From positions 542 through 64,541 of the forward strand of contig NZ_LMCW01000013.1 in the NCBI RefSeq assembly GCF_001424945.1: 64,000 bases of DNA. Reading direction: 5' to 3'. This DNA is from Rhizobium sp. Root1203 (GTDB lineage Bacteria; Pseudomonadota; Alphaproteobacteria; Rhizobiales; Rhizobiaceae). The translations under genes were made by a program, and so were the position numbers. The notes under the pieces are model-generated. The model did no database searches, was not told the DNA's origin, and saw only the letters and a program-made list of their open reading frames with translations. Numbering within the stretch: position 1 is the stretch's first letter; each line of letters starts with the position of its first letter. This document shows positions 34,707 through 43,920 of this stretch, one piece after another.

Positions 34707-35375
34707 CTATTCCCCATTGCGCAGGTCGATTGGGACGCCCGTCTCCAGGCAGATGCCGGAGAATACAGCGGTCAGCGCGTCCCCCATCGGCGCCTGCACA
34801 ATCATCCCCGCGCGCAGCGGGCCGTCCATGCCCTTCAGGCTGAACAGGCGGGCCAGCTTCCACACGGCGCCATTCACCGACCAGTGAAAGGCCAGAATCG
34901 GCCCATTCCGGTGCACGCGCAGATGCGCCTCGGGAGTGCGGAGTTCCTCGCCATTGGCGTCATCCGAGACTTCCCGGGTGACGACGCTGACGATGGTAGG
35001 CCGCAGGAAGGGCGAAAGCTCGATGACGCATTTGCCCCACTCCCCAGCGGAGCCACCTGCCGGATCCCCGGTTTCAACGATCAGTCCGGCCGCATCGTAG
35101 AGCGAGCCGAGCCTAGTGCTCACGCGGGCGTACAAGCTAAAGACGGGAGCCTCGACCACCAGCGCGGCGACCGGCGCCGTATGGTCCGCCGGGCTGCCGT
35201 CCGGATTGACGAAATAGTTCGTCTGTGGCTGCGCCTCCATCGACAGGCAATCGCCACGGTAGGCGAAGATGCCGTTTTGCGGGCGATACGCCGTGAAAGC
35301 GAGTTCGCCGCCTGTCAGTGCCGATGCATGCGCGCGGGCTGACGGGGAAGGGGGAGATGAGTAGAGCGACGTCAT
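34707..35375 (-). CDS. DUF1349-domain protein
   Basis: This encodes 222 residues; the ATG at 35375 overlaps the beta-galactosidase TGA. The protein resembles the concanavalin-like DUF1349 family: QTNYFVNPDGSP, VFSLYARVSTRLGSLYDAAGLIVE, GEWGKCVIELSPFLRPTIVSVVTR and the C-terminal MIVQAPMGDALTAVFSGI. Such proteins (for example YihL/YesU-like) often sit in sugar operons and adopt a beta-sandwich. No signal peptide is seen, so it should be cytoplasmic. It may bind or process a product of the GH42 enzyme, but function is not established. Confidence 0.75.
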   Translation of the reverse strand: MTSLYSSPPSPSARAHASALTGGELAFTAYRPQNGIFAYRGDCLSMEAQPQTNYFVNPDGSPADHTAPVAALVVEAPVFSLYARVSTRLGSLYDAAGLIVETGDPAGGSAGEWGKCVIELSPFLRPTIVSVVTREVSDDANGEELRTPEAHLRVHRNGPILAFHWSVNGAVWKLARLFSLKGMDGPLRAGMIVQAPMGDALTAVFSGICLETGVPIDLRNGE

Positions 35376-37348
35376 CGGCTGGTCTCCTTCAGGGGCGCAA
35401 CGGCACCGCTGTCCGTCCGCCAAACGACAACTTCCTGCGGGCCCAGAACAGCGCCGCCGAGGAGCAGATCGACACCCTCTGGCACGTTCCAGCTTTCCGG
35501 CCCGTAATTGAAGGCATAGGTGAGGTTTCCGCGCCGCCGCAACCGCACCTGCGCGGCCAGGGGAGTGACGTCCAGCTCAGCCTTGTCCGCTAGCAGCCGC
35601 ATCGTGGCGTGCAGCAGGTCCTCATCCGGCCAGCCGGCGAGATAATGTTGGTTGCCGCGCACGGTCAGCGCCGGGCTTGCATCCGGGAAGGTGGAAAGCA
35701 CGTCGGCATCCCGGACTTCGAGATGCTCGCGCCAGCGGATCATCCGGCCCCCGACCGCGCCGTGGACCGCCACGGATAGACCGGGGCGCAAGGACGCCAC
35801 TTCCCGCAGGCGCACGCCTGTCAGCCCGGACAGTGGCCCAGGCGGCAGGTTTTCAGGAATGCGGAAGTTCCGGTCGCGCGAGCCGGTGCGCGGCCCGTAG
35901 AGCACCACGCCTTTTGCGGCCCCCAGGGCCCGGCAGGCGTCATCGCTGACATGTACCAAGCCGGGCACCAGCACGAGGCGATAGGCCGAGAGATCCGCGC
36001 CTGGCCGCACGAAATCGACGTCTAGCCCCAGTCTGCGCACCGCCTCGTACCAGCGGAACGCCAGTTCCTCGGAGCGGAAATCCCGGCCCTGCGGCTGGAT
36101 GCGTGTGGACCACCAGCTTTCGTAATCGTAGAGAAGTGCGACCGGCGCCTGTGCCGTTCCGCCGAGCGTGCCGAGCAGGGTGAGATCCCGCGCCGCCTGT
36201 TCTGCCTCGCGGCCGCCGGGAGAAAGCTCGTGCAGTCCCGGCAGGTTAAGGCCCGCATGCATCTGCTCCTGGGCGAAGGGCGCCTGGCGCCAGCGGAAGT
36301 AGCTGACCACCTCGGCCCCGTGCGCCATCGCCTCAAGTGTCCAGAGCCGCACCATACCGGGCTTCGGCACGGGGTTCCACGGCGCCCAGTTGACTGGTCC
36401 CGGCTGCTGTTCCATCACCCAGAACCGGCCCTTGCCGACGCCCCGGTAGAGATCGTGATGAAAGGGGGCGATATCGGGATGGGAGGTTTCCGCCCATCGG
36501 TCGCGTTCATCTTCCGTGAAAGGGAATTTCTCGACAAAGCCGATCGGATAGCTGTCCCAGGAGGCGAAATCGAGATTGTCGCCGACGGCCCAATGGTCGA
36601 AATCATTGGTGAAGCCCATGAAGTTATGGGTGATCCAGCGCCCCGGCGAGCGGGCCCGGATGATCTCGCACTGCATCCGGTCAAAGGCGGCGATCTGGCT
36701 GGACAGAAAGCGCCAGTAATCCATACGGGCCGCCGGGTTAGCCTCGGTGACGGTCAGGTTCGGCAGGCTCACCGCATCGAACCCGTCGAGCTCCATGGAC
36801 CAGAAGACCGAGCCCCAAGCCTCGTTCAGCTGCTCCGCGCTCTGGTAGCGCTGCCGCAGCCACTGGCGGAAGGCCGCGAGATCTTCGGGGCCATAGGAGA
36901 ACGTGGTGCCGTGGCAACCATATTCGTTGTCCGTCTGCCAGCCAGCCAGGCCAGGATGATGGCCATAGCGGTCCGCCAGGACCTCGACAATGCGGCGGCT
37001 TTCGCGCCACCAATCTTGCGAGGAAAAGCTGTAGTGCCGGCGCGAGCCGAAGCCTCGGGTTAGGCCGTCTTCATCAACGGGCAGAATGTCGGGATAGGCA
37101 TCGATTAGCCATTTTGGCGGGGTAGCCGTGGGTGTGCCAAGAACGATTTTCAGTCCCGCGGCGGAAAGCACGTCCATCGCCCGGTCGAGCCAACCAAAAT
37201 CGAACAGACCGCGCGCGGGCTCGAGTCGCGACCAAGCGAATTCGCCGATGCGGACATGGCGGATTCCCAAGGACGTCATGCGGGCAGCATCCCGCGACCA
37301 CCAGTCTTCCGGCCAGTGTTCGGGATAGTAGCACACACCGAGACTCAT
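35372..37348 (-). CDS. Beta-galactosidase, glycoside hydrolase family 42
   Basis: This encodes 658 residues with the full three-domain GH42 layout. The TIM barrel starts SLGVCYYPEHWPEDWW. The acid/base Glu lies in GWQTDNEYGCHGT (about residue 144) and the nucleophile Glu in RFWVMEQQPGPVNWAPWN (about residue 312). The middle trimerisation domain and a C-terminal beta domain follow. The enzyme cleaves terminal beta-galactosides in the cytoplasm. No signal peptide is present, in line with uptake of intact oligosaccharide by the adjacent CUT1 importer. It overlaps the upstream ATPase gene stop. Confidence 0.95.
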   Translation of the reverse strand: MSLGVCYYPEHWPEDWWSRDAARMTSLGIRHVRIGEFAWSRLEPARGLFDFGWLDRAMDVLSAAGLKIVLGTPTATPPKWLIDAYPDILPVDEDGLTRGFGSRRHYSFSSQDWWRESRRIVEVLADRYGHHPGLAGWQTDNEYGCHGTTFSYGPEDLAAFRQWLRQRYQSAEQLNEAWGSVFWSMELDGFDAVSLPNLTVTEANPAARMDYWRFLSSQIAAFDRMQCEIIRARSPGRWITHNFMGFTNDFDHWAVGDNLDFASWDSYPIGFVEKFPFTEDERDRWAETSHPDIAPFHHDLYRGVGKGRFWVMEQQPGPVNWAPWNPVPKPGMVRLWTLEAMAHGAEVVSYFRWRQAPFAQEQMHAGLNLPGLHELSPGGREAEQAARDLTLLGTLGGTAQAPVALLYDYESWWSTRIQPQGRDFRSEELAFRWYEAVRRLGLDVDFVRPGADLSAYRLVLVPGLVHVSDDACRALGAAKGVVLYGPRTGSRDRNFRIPENLPPGPLSGLTGVRLREVASLRPGLSVAVHGAVGGRMIRWREHLEVRDADVLSTFPDASPALTVRGNQHYLAGWPDEDLLHATMRLLADKAELDVTPLAAQVRLRRRGNLTYAFNYGPESWNVPEGVDLLLGGAVLGPQEVVVWRTDSGAVAPLKETSR

Positions 37349-38436
37349 TGCATTAGATCTCCATTGAGGAGAGCTATGCCCTCCGGATTGAACAGGTGCC
37401 AGGCCTTGGTAGGCACATGGAATTCCACCGTCTCGCCGAGAGTGGCCCGGACGAGGCCATCGGCCTTCAGGCAGAATGTGCTGCCATCGGCAAGGTTCAA
37501 GTAGAGTACGGTTTCAGAGCCGAGGAACTCCACATGGGTGAGCACGCCGCTGAAGGTGCCCCCCTCTGCGCGGCCGACTCGGGCGTGTTCGGGGCGGATG
37601 CCAACCGTCATCGGCCCTTCCGCCATGGCGATCGCCTGCGCTCGCTCAAGCGTGCCGCCGCACGCGAGTTCCACCTTCGTTCGGCCATCTGCGGACCGTG
37701 CGTGTCCAGGCAGGAAATTCATGCCGGGCGAGCCGATGAAGCCGGCGACGAACCGGTTGGCCGGACAATGGTAGAGGGCGAGGGGGCTACCGGCCTGTTC
37801 TACCCGTCCACGGTTCAGTACCACGATCTTGTCGGCCATGGTCATCGCTTCCACCTGGTCGTGCGTCACGTAGATCATGGTCGTGCCGATCTCCCGGTGC
37901 AGCCCGGAAATCTCCGCCCGCATCTGCACCCGCAGGGATGCGTCGAGGTTCGACAGCGGTTCGTCGAACAGGAAGACGGCCGGATCGCGCACGATGGCGC
38001 GGCCGATTGCCACCCGCTGGCGCTGCCCTCCGGACAGTTGCGAGGGTTTGCGGTTGAGCAGGGTATCGAGTTGCAGCATCCCCGCGGCCCTTGCTGTTCG
38101 CCGCGCGATCTCGTCCGCGGGGTGACCCGTCATGCGCAGGCCGAAATTAATGTTCTGCGCCACAGTCATATGCGGATAGAGCGCATATGACTGGAACACC
38201 ATCGCAGTGCCGCGCCCGGCCGGGCCGACGCCGGTCATGTCCCGCCCGGCGATCTCCAGGCGTCCTGTGGTGATGTCCTCCAGCCCGGCAATCATCCGCA
38301 ATAGCGTGGACTTACCGCAGCCCGATGGCCCGACGAAGACGCAGAATTCTCCATTCGCGATCTCCAGATCGAGGTCCTTGATGACTTCGGCCATGCCGAA
38401 ATGCTTGGAAACCGCCTGCAGGCGCACATTACCCAT
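37345..38436 (-). CDS. CUT1 sugar ABC ATPase (UgpC/MsmK-like)
   Basis: This encodes 363 residues. Walker A is GPSGCGKSTLLRM (about 36-48), the Q-loop is VFQSYALYPHMTVAQNI, the signature is LSGGQRQRVAIGRAI, Walker B is FLFDEPLSNLDA and the switch is VTHDQVEAM. The C-terminal regulatory (TOBE/OB) region has VGIRPEHARV and GSETVLYLNL. It energises the two permeases encoded upstream in the same leftward operon. Its stop overlaps the start of the GH42 gene, so uptake and hydrolysis genes are coupled. Confidence 0.94.
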   Translation of the reverse strand: MGNVRLQAVSKHFGMAEVIKDLDLEIANGEFCVFVGPSGCGKSTLLRMIAGLEDITTGRLEIAGRDMTGVGPAGRGTAMVFQSYALYPHMTVAQNINFGLRMTGHPADEIARRTARAAGMLQLDTLLNRKPSQLSGGQRQRVAIGRAIVRDPAVFLFDEPLSNLDASLRVQMRAEISGLHREIGTTMIYVTHDQVEAMTMADKIVVLNRGRVEQAGSPLALYHCPANRFVAGFIGSPGMNFLPGHARSADGRTKVELACGGTLERAQAIAMAEGPMTVGIRPEHARVGRAEGGTFSGVLTHVEFLGSETVLYLNLADGSTFCLKADGLVRATLGETVEFHVPTKAWHLFNPEGIALLNGDLMQ

Positions 38437-38489
38437 GGCGGCCTCCCGGCAAAGGGCGCGAAAGCGTGAAAGAAGAGGTCATGGCCCTG

Positions 38490-39344
38490 TCATCCTTTTG
38501 TCGCGCCAAGCGTCAGCCCGGCGATAAAATGGCGTTGCATGAGAAAGAAGATGGCGGCGGGCGGCAACGCCGCGACCACCGCGCCGCCGGCGATGAGATT
38601 CCATGCGGCGATCCATTGGCCCTTGAGCGCATAGAGCCCCGCCGTCACCGGCATGGCGTGTTCGCCTTGCACCATGACCATCGCCCAGAAGTAATCGTTC
38701 CAGACGAAGGTGAAGACGAGCACCGAGAGTGCGGCGATGGCGGGTCGCACCAGCGGCAGCACCACATGGATAAAGATCCTGATCTCGCTGACACCTTCGA
38801 TCCGGGCCGCCTCGATCAGCGCATAGGGCAGCTGACGCATGAAATTGCGCATGAAGAGGGTGCAGAACCCGGTCTGGAACGCCGTGTGGAACAGGACGAG
38901 ACCGAGAATGGAGTCATAGACGCCAAGCCGCAGTGCGAGATCGCGCACCGGGACCATCAGGATCTGGAACGGCACGAAATTGCCCGCGACGAAAAGGAAG
39001 AAGATGAAGAGATTGCCGCGGAACCGGTAGGTGCTGAGCGCGAAGCCCGCAAGGCAGGCCAACGCAATCGCCCCCGCCACGGACGGCAGCGTGATCAGGA
39101 GTGAATTCAGGAGGTAATGGCCAATCGGCGAGCTGGAAAACAGTGCCCCATAGTTTTCGGTGAAATCGATGCGTGACGGCAGACCGAAATAATTGCCGGC
39201 GGCGAGGTCGCCGAGTGGCCGAACCGATGTCATCAGCACGCCGATGAGCGGCAGTAGCCAGCAGACGAGGCTGACCGGCAGCAGCAGCCGGTAGGCAAGG
39301 CGCGCCGGGGCCGAGGCCTTTGCAATAGGGGTGGGAAACATCAT
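38490..39344 (-). CDS. CUT1 sugar ABC permease (MalG-type)
   Basis: This encodes 284 residues with about six membrane spans. The N-terminal span is LLLPVSLVCWLLPLIGVLMTS, and the EAA loop ALIEAARIEGVSEIRIFIHVVLPLVRPA (positions about 183-210) is the ATPase contact of the MalG class. The first ATG overlaps the stop of the companion permease by 4 bp. It is part of the galactoside importer with the genes at 39341-41580. Confidence 0.92.
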   Translation of the reverse strand: MMFPTPIAKASAPARLAYRLLLPVSLVCWLLPLIGVLMTSVRPLGDLAAGNYFGLPSRIDFTENYGALFSSSPIGHYLLNSLLITLPSVAGAIALACLAGFALSTYRFRGNLFIFFLFVAGNFVPFQILMVPVRDLALRLGVYDSILGLVLFHTAFQTGFCTLFMRNFMRQLPYALIEAARIEGVSEIRIFIHVVLPLVRPAIAALSVLVFTFVWNDYFWAMVMVQGEHAMPVTAGLYALKGQWIAAWNLIAGGAVVAALPPAAIFFLMQRHFIAGLTLGATKG

Positions 39345-40252
39345 CCGGCCTTTTCTTTCTTGAGCATGTGCACGATGAAAAGGCTGATGAAGACCATCAT
39401 GATGGCAAACAGGACTGCGGCGATAGCGGCGCCGTAACCCATCCGGTAGCCGAATTCTGACAGCGCCTGCTCATACATGTAGAACGAGAGAACGCGCGTG
39501 GACCCATAGGGGCCGCCCGCGGTCATGATCGAGACCAGATCGAAGGAGCGCAGCGAGCCGATGATGGTGACCACGGCGGCGATGAAGGTGGCGGGCCCGA
39601 GCTGCGGGAGCACAACATGCCAGAACAGGCTGAGGCCCCGCGCACCATCCATGCGGCCCGCTTCGATCAGCTCCGGATTGATGTTGTTGAGGCCGGTGAG
39701 ATAGAGGATCATGCAATAGGCGATCTGTGGCCAGAGACCGGCGGCGATGATGCCGTAGGTGGCAAAGCGCTCGTCGGCCAGAATGGCGGTTTCCGCTCCC
39801 GTCAACGTCTTGATCAGCGCGGTCAGGAGGCCGAAATCCGGCGCATAGAACCAACTGAAGACTATGCCGACGACAATCTGGCTGACAACGAACGGGAAGA
39901 AGAACAGCGACTTGTAAAGCCGGATGCCCGTGACCGTCTGGTTAAGCAGCAGGGCAAGGCCGAGGCCCAGCGGCGGCGCCAGCAGGAAGAACAGCAGCCA
40001 GAGCAGATTGTTGCCGAGCGCGGTATAAAAGGCGTCGTCGGCGAAAAGCTCAATATAGTTGTCCAACCCGATGAATGTCTTCGGCCCTAGCCCGTCCCAG
40101 TCATAAAGGCTGAGCCAGAGGCTATCGGCGATCGGGTAAAGCACGCAGGCGGTAAACATCCCCAGCGCTGGCGCCAGGAAGGCAAAGGGCAGCAGCTGCC
40201 GCCGCCACTCGGCGCGGCGCGTCTGCCCCGTTTCATGTGACAGGCTTGTCAT
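39341..40252 (-). CDS. CUT1 sugar ABC permease (MalF-type)
   Basis: This encodes 303 residues with about six spans. The N-terminal segment is LPFAFLAPALGMFTACVLYPIADSLWLSLYDWD and the EAA loop ELIEAGRMDGARGLSLFWHVVLPQLGPA (positions about 201-228) is diagnostic for MalF/UgpA-like subunits. It pairs with the downstream MalG-type subunit. The gene starts after a strong hairpin that separates it from the binding-protein gene, an arrangement often used to make more binding protein than channel. Confidence 0.92.
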   Translation of the reverse strand: MTSLSHETGQTRRAEWRRQLLPFAFLAPALGMFTACVLYPIADSLWLSLYDWDGLGPKTFIGLDNYIELFADDAFYTALGNNLLWLLFFLLAPPLGLGLALLLNQTVTGIRLYKSLFFFPFVVSQIVVGIVFSWFYAPDFGLLTALIKTLTGAETAILADERFATYGIIAAGLWPQIAYCMILYLTGLNNINPELIEAGRMDGARGLSLFWHVVLPQLGPATFIAAVVTIIGSLRSFDLVSIMTAGGPYGSTRVLSFYMYEQALSEFGYRMGYGAAIAAVLFAIMMVFISLFIVHMLKKEKAG

Positions 40253-40285
40253 CGGTTACTCCGCAGTGTCCGGAAGCAAGAAAAC

Positions 40286-40322
40286 CGGCATCCGGCAAGG
40301 CTTCATGCCCTGCCGGATGCCG
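40286..40322 (-). terminator. Partial terminator between binding protein and permeases
   Basis: CGGCATCCGGCA and TGCCGGATGCCG form a perfect 12-bp stem with a 13-base loop. On the minus strand it is followed by GTTTTCTT. It lies 22 bases past the binding-protein stop, so it should terminate part of the transcripts and stabilise the rest. Confidence 0.65.
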
Positions 40323-40344
40323 TCGCGGCCTCAGCGTGTGGCGA

Positions 40345-41580
40345 TTATTCGCCGTAGGCGCGGCTGCGGACCTTGTTCAACCGGGCAAGGATGGCGTCGA
40401 GCTTGTCCGGCGACTGCATGAACTGCTGAAATCCTTCCATGCCCGCCTTGGCCATTTCCGCCGGTGCATCGCGATCATAGAACTGGGCCAGGCCATAGGC
40501 GGTCGCCAGCGTTTCCGTCGCTGCCTTCAGGAGTGGGTCTTCAGGCCGTGGCGACTGGTTGTTGGCGGCGATTTGGCCGGTGAAACCGTTCATCTTCGCC
40601 TGCACCTCCGGACGGGCGAGATAGGCGAGGAAGGTGCGCGCATCCGCCTTGTTCTTGCCGCCCGAAGCGGCGAAGAAGGCCTCCGTCGGCGCATCTTCGG
40701 CGCGCGGCACGCCGGGGGTCACCTCCGGGAAGGGCACAAAGCCGATCTGTTCCGCCTTCAGTCCGCCATCCTTCATCATCGGTACGGCGAAATTGCCCAT
40801 CAGATACATGGCGGCTTTGCCCTGCACGAATTGCGGGATCGCCTCCTGCCAGTCGATGGCGGCATTATTTGCCAGGAAATAGCCCGGCTTGACCACCTCG
40901 GCCCATTTCTCAAACACGGCCTTCACCTTGGGGTCTTCGTAGGACACCTTGCCCGCCGTCAGGTCCATGTGGAATTCATAGCCATTCACCCGGAGGTCGA
41001 GATAGTCGAACCAGCCGCCGGCAGGCCAAAGTGCCTTGGTGCCGATGGCGAAGGGTGTGATACCGGCGGTTTTCAGCGCCGCGCAGGCGGCCAGGAGTTC
41101 GGCCCAGGTCTTCGGCGGCGCGATGCCCAGCTTGTCGAAAATGTCCTTCCGGTAGTAGACCGCCCAGGGGTAATAGGAATAGGGCATGCCCCATTTCTTG
41201 CCGTCCGCCTCGACCGACTTGGCGGACGATTTCAGCGTGTCGTCCAGCTTGTTCTTTTCCCAGACATCGGTGACGTCTTCCACCAGCCCGGCGTTGACGA
41301 ACGGCATCATGCGGTTGCCGGGGTACCAGGCGAAGATGTCTGGCGGGTTGGCGGTGAGGAAGTTGCGGATCGCCGACTTGTAGCCCTCGTGGTCGAAATT
41401 GTTCCACTTGACCGTGATGGCGGGATATTCAGCTTGGAAATCAGCAATCACTGAATCCATCATTTTCTTCGAGGGTGGGTCGGTCTTATCCGCATTGATG
41501 ACCAGTTCGCCCGCAAGCGCCGGCGCCGCGGTGAGGGCGGTTCCAAGAGCAAGGGCACGCAGCATGTGCACGATAGGCAT
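40345..41580 (-). CDS. CUT1 sugar-binding protein
   Basis: This encodes 411 residues. A Sec signal peptide covers about residues 1-23 (MLRALALGTALTAAPALA-GE). The mature protein is a family 1 solute-binding protein: ITVKWNNFDHEGYKSAIRNFL, PDIFAWYPGNRMMPFVNAGLV and the hinge and C-terminal FLAYLARPEVQAKMNGFTGQ. It delivers an oligosaccharide, probably a galactoside in view of the GH42 enzyme, to the importer. It is the first gene of the operon and is divergent from the AraC regulator. Confidence 0.93.
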   Translation of the reverse strand: MPIVHMLRALALGTALTAAPALAGELVINADKTDPPSKKMMDSVIADFQAEYPAITVKWNNFDHEGYKSAIRNFLTANPPDIFAWYPGNRMMPFVNAGLVEDVTDVWEKNKLDDTLKSSAKSVEADGKKWGMPYSYYPWAVYYRKDIFDKLGIAPPKTWAELLAACAALKTAGITPFAIGTKALWPAGGWFDYLDLRVNGYEFHMDLTAGKVSYEDPKVKAVFEKWAEVVKPGYFLANNAAIDWQEAIPQFVQGKAAMYLMGNFAVPMMKDGGLKAEQIGFVPFPEVTPGVPRAEDAPTEAFFAASGGKNKADARTFLAYLARPEVQAKMNGFTGQIAANNQSPRPEDPLLKAATETLATAYGLAQFYDRDAPAEMAKAGMEGFQQFMQSPDKLDAILARLNKVRSRAYGE

Positions 41581-41671
41581 GAATGTTCCTCCCGATATCT
41601 CCCACCATTTCCTCCGGCGGAAGCGGCAAACCTGTCGCCGTTGATAATGCCCTTGACGCTAGGTTGGGATT

Positions 41672-41687
41672 GCGTAGTGTTCTACGC
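41672..41687. promoter_or_regulatory. Inverted repeat in the AraC/sugar operon gap
   Basis: GCGTAG-TGTT-CTACGC is a perfect inverted repeat with 6-bp arms in the 141-bp gap between divergent genes. It is a candidate binding site for the AraC-type regulator or for another controlling protein. Confidence 0.45.
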
Positions 41688-41721
41688 GGTTTTCCGATTT
41701 AATTTCCTGTTTTCAAAGATT

Positions 41722-42642
41722 ATGCCTGCAGAGCGCCGAGAAATTGACTGGCTTGGAGGAGTTCCGGTTCGTCCGGAGCTGGGCGCAGCCTATCCGCTGG
41801 TCGTCTACGGCGGCCATCGGCTCTGCGCTGGCTCGCTGACGCGCGTGAAGTGCATGCAGACCCCACACATGCACAGCCAAGTGGAGATAAATTTTGTGCT
41901 GAAGGGGTCGATGACCTATAGTTTCGACCAGCGGCGCATCACGGTGGACGAAAACAGGTTCTGCCTGTTCTGGGGCATGATTCCCCACCAGGTGGTGGAC
42001 TGCGAAGTGGAGACGGAGTTCGTCTGCCTCTATCTACCGCTTTCGATGTTCCTTGACCTACCGAATATCAACCGGCTTCGCGAAACGGTGTTCCGCGGTA
42101 GCATGATCGAGCCCGGCGAGGCCGATGAGGGGGAGCGGCGGCAGTTCCTGCGCTGGCGTGCCGACCTCGTGTCCGGCGACGACGAGGCCGCCGATATCGC
42201 CCGGCAGGAGATTTCTGCCCGCGTCCGCAGGCTGGCGCGGGATGACTGGCGGGACCTGAGAGACAGCGCCTCACTGGAGATGCCCGGCTTCAGCGACACC
42301 GTTGCTCGCATGGAACATGTGGAACGGATGCTGCGTTTTATCGGTGAGCATGCTCTGGAAGAGATCGGCGTGCCCGATGTCGCCGCCCATGTAGGCCTGC
42401 ACCCCAACTATGCGACATCGCTTTACCGCCGCGCGCTGGGCATGACAATCAACCAGTCGATCATCCAGCACCGGCTGGACACCGCGCAATCGCTGTTGGC
42501 CTGTTCCGATATCGCGGTCACGGCGGTGGCCTTCGAAGCAGGCTTCGGTTCCGTTTCGCGTTTCTACCAGGCCTTCCACCGCCGCTTCGGTATCCGTCCC
42601 GGCGCCTACCGCGAACGCATTCGCAACAGCCGGATGTCGTGA
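41722..42642 (+). CDS. AraC-family transcriptional regulator
   Basis: This encodes 306 residues from ATG 41722; the in-frame extension to 41566 runs through the promoter gap. The N-terminal cupin sugar-sensing domain shows TPHMHSQVEINFVLKGSMTYSF (positions about 44-65). The C-terminal double helix-turn-helix has VPDVAAHVGLHPNYATSLYRRALGMTINQSI (about 213-243) and FEAGFGSVSRFYQAFHRRFGIRPGAYRE. It is divergent from the sugar-binding gene and presumably activates the galactoside operon on sugar binding, in the manner of MelR. Confidence 0.92.
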   Translation: MPAERREIDWLGGVPVRPELGAAYPLVVYGGHRLCAGSLTRVKCMQTPHMHSQVEINFVLKGSMTYSFDQRRITVDENRFCLFWGMIPHQVVDCEVETEFVCLYLPLSMFLDLPNINRLRETVFRGSMIEPGEADEGERRQFLRWRADLVSGDDEAADIARQEISARVRRLARDDWRDLRDSASLEMPGFSDTVARMEHVERMLRFIGEHALEEIGVPDVAAHVGLHPNYATSLYRRALGMTINQSIIQHRLDTAQSLLACSDIAVTAVAFEAGFGSVSRFYQAFHRRFGIRPGAYRERIRNSRMS

Positions 42643-42774
42643 GCGAGAAGGTTCAATCGGGCGCTTTCAGCCTCGCTTCGTTGATGAAGATGGAAAAGGT
42701 TGGCGATCTGGCTGTGCGTTGAGAAGGGGCGTTCGCATTGCCGTGCTGACTTGAACCGCATCATGGCCCCGTTC

Positions 42775-43360
42775 TCGTCGTCGAAAGATCGTCCGGTAGT
42801 GATTGAAGATCCATGCCCCGTGCCCGTGCACAACCTGATACGCATGAATGGGGCGACGCTTTTGCCGGTTCCAATCGACGATGCCGGACTTGTTGTAGAC
42901 GCATCGCCGATCGGACCTAGCGCGCCGACCTTTTGCATGTAGTCCCTTGCCATGAGTTTCCTACCGGCGCCGTGACGAGCTTGTAGCGCCGATTGCAGGC
43001 ATTAAATTGGGCTGTCGAGAACGACTCCTACATCGTTGAGGACGAGTTTCGCTTCGATGCCAGTCCACCCTCCTCACTTGCCGGGTTGGACCGATCTGAT
43101 CGTGTGATCTATGTCGGAATTTTCTCGAAGACTTTGGTCCCAGCTCTTCGTTTAGGCTACTTGATCGCGCCCGAGCATCTGGTGGAACGTCTTATAGACT
43201 TGAAATGGTGGACCGACCGCGGTGGACCCGCGATCGATCAGATGACCTTGGTGGATTGGATGGATAGCGGTTTTTTGATCGGCACATCTACAGGATGCGC
43301 AAAATATATGCCGAGCGGAAGGCAATGGTCGATGAGTTTGAATCGCTTTTTGGAGATTGA
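42775..43360 (+). pseudogene. Decayed MocR-family (GntR/aminotransferase) regulator
   Basis: Pieces of the aminotransferase-like domain of a MocR/PdxR regulator occur in successive frames. DRPVVIEDPCPVPVHNLIR lies at about 42785-42845, VTPSHQFPTGAV-like bases at about 42945-42975, and VENDSYIVEDEFRFD with LAGLDRSDRVIYVGIFSKTLVPALRLGYLIAPEHLVE at 43014-43180. The last holds the PLP-binding Lys in GIFSKTL. MRKIYAERKAMVDEFESLFGD lies in a third frame at about 43295-43357. The N-terminal winged helix is absent, and the 3' end abuts an IS3-type remnant. Confidence 0.75.
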
Positions 43361-43608
43361 GGTGCTCCCCGAATTTGGGCCAGCGGGGGCTGGAATTTTC
43401 CGGGGTTGAGGCTCAGTTCGGCGGGGGTGCCGATGAGGCGTTCATGAGCGAAATCGGCACCTTGTTGCCGATCGCGCTATGTGGCCGGAACTCGTTTTAG
43501 TCTACGCCAATCCTCCATCTTTGCCCGTGCGTTCAGGCACTCGACGCGGAACTTGCCATTGAAACTCTCGATGTAGCTGTTGTCGGTCGGCTTGCCTGGC
43601 TCAGACAA
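43361..43608 (-). mobile_element. IS3-family element remnant (OrfB C-terminus and end)
   Basis: On the minus strand EPGKPTDNSYIESFNGKFR (43545-43605) and, after a frameshift and internal deletion, RPHSAIGNKVPISLMNA with a stop at 43413-43415, match the C-terminal end of IS3-family OrfB transposases. The DDE Glu is in the first segment. The 50 bases beyond the stop look like the element's outer end. Everything upstream in the transposase is missing. Confidence 0.8.
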
Positions 43609-43625
43609 GGTGCAGACGACCTCAG

Positions 43626-43920
43626 TTGCCGGCGGCAACGCCGAGGCTCTCCTGTCGGAATTCAAAGCACCATAGAGGGCTCTCCGGCAGGATGTGCCGC
43701 GGGACCGCTGCGGGTTTGTTTCGAGGCCAGCTATAGTGGTTTTTGGCTTGCCCGCTTTCTCCTCAACCGCGGTATCGATACTACCGTCCTGGATCCGTCC
43801 AGCTTTTTGGTGTCGCGTCGAGGCCGGCGTGTGAAGACAGATCGCATCGATGTCGAAGCGATGGTGTTCACTCTGAAGGCGTATCTGCTCGGAGACAGGT
43901 CGGTTTGCCGCCCTGTGCGG
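43626..43920 (+). mobile_element. IS110-family transposase remnant
   Basis: CFEASYSGFWLARFLLNRG, then LDPSSFLVSRRGRRVKTDRID and AYLLGDRSVCRPVR, are read from about 43708 onward in one frame. They match the N-terminal DEDD domain of IS110-family transposases, where K-T-D-R-x-D is the hallmark. Upstream bases to 43626 align poorly in another frame. The C-terminal transposase domain is missing, so the element is dead. It follows the IS3 remnant directly. Confidence 0.8.
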
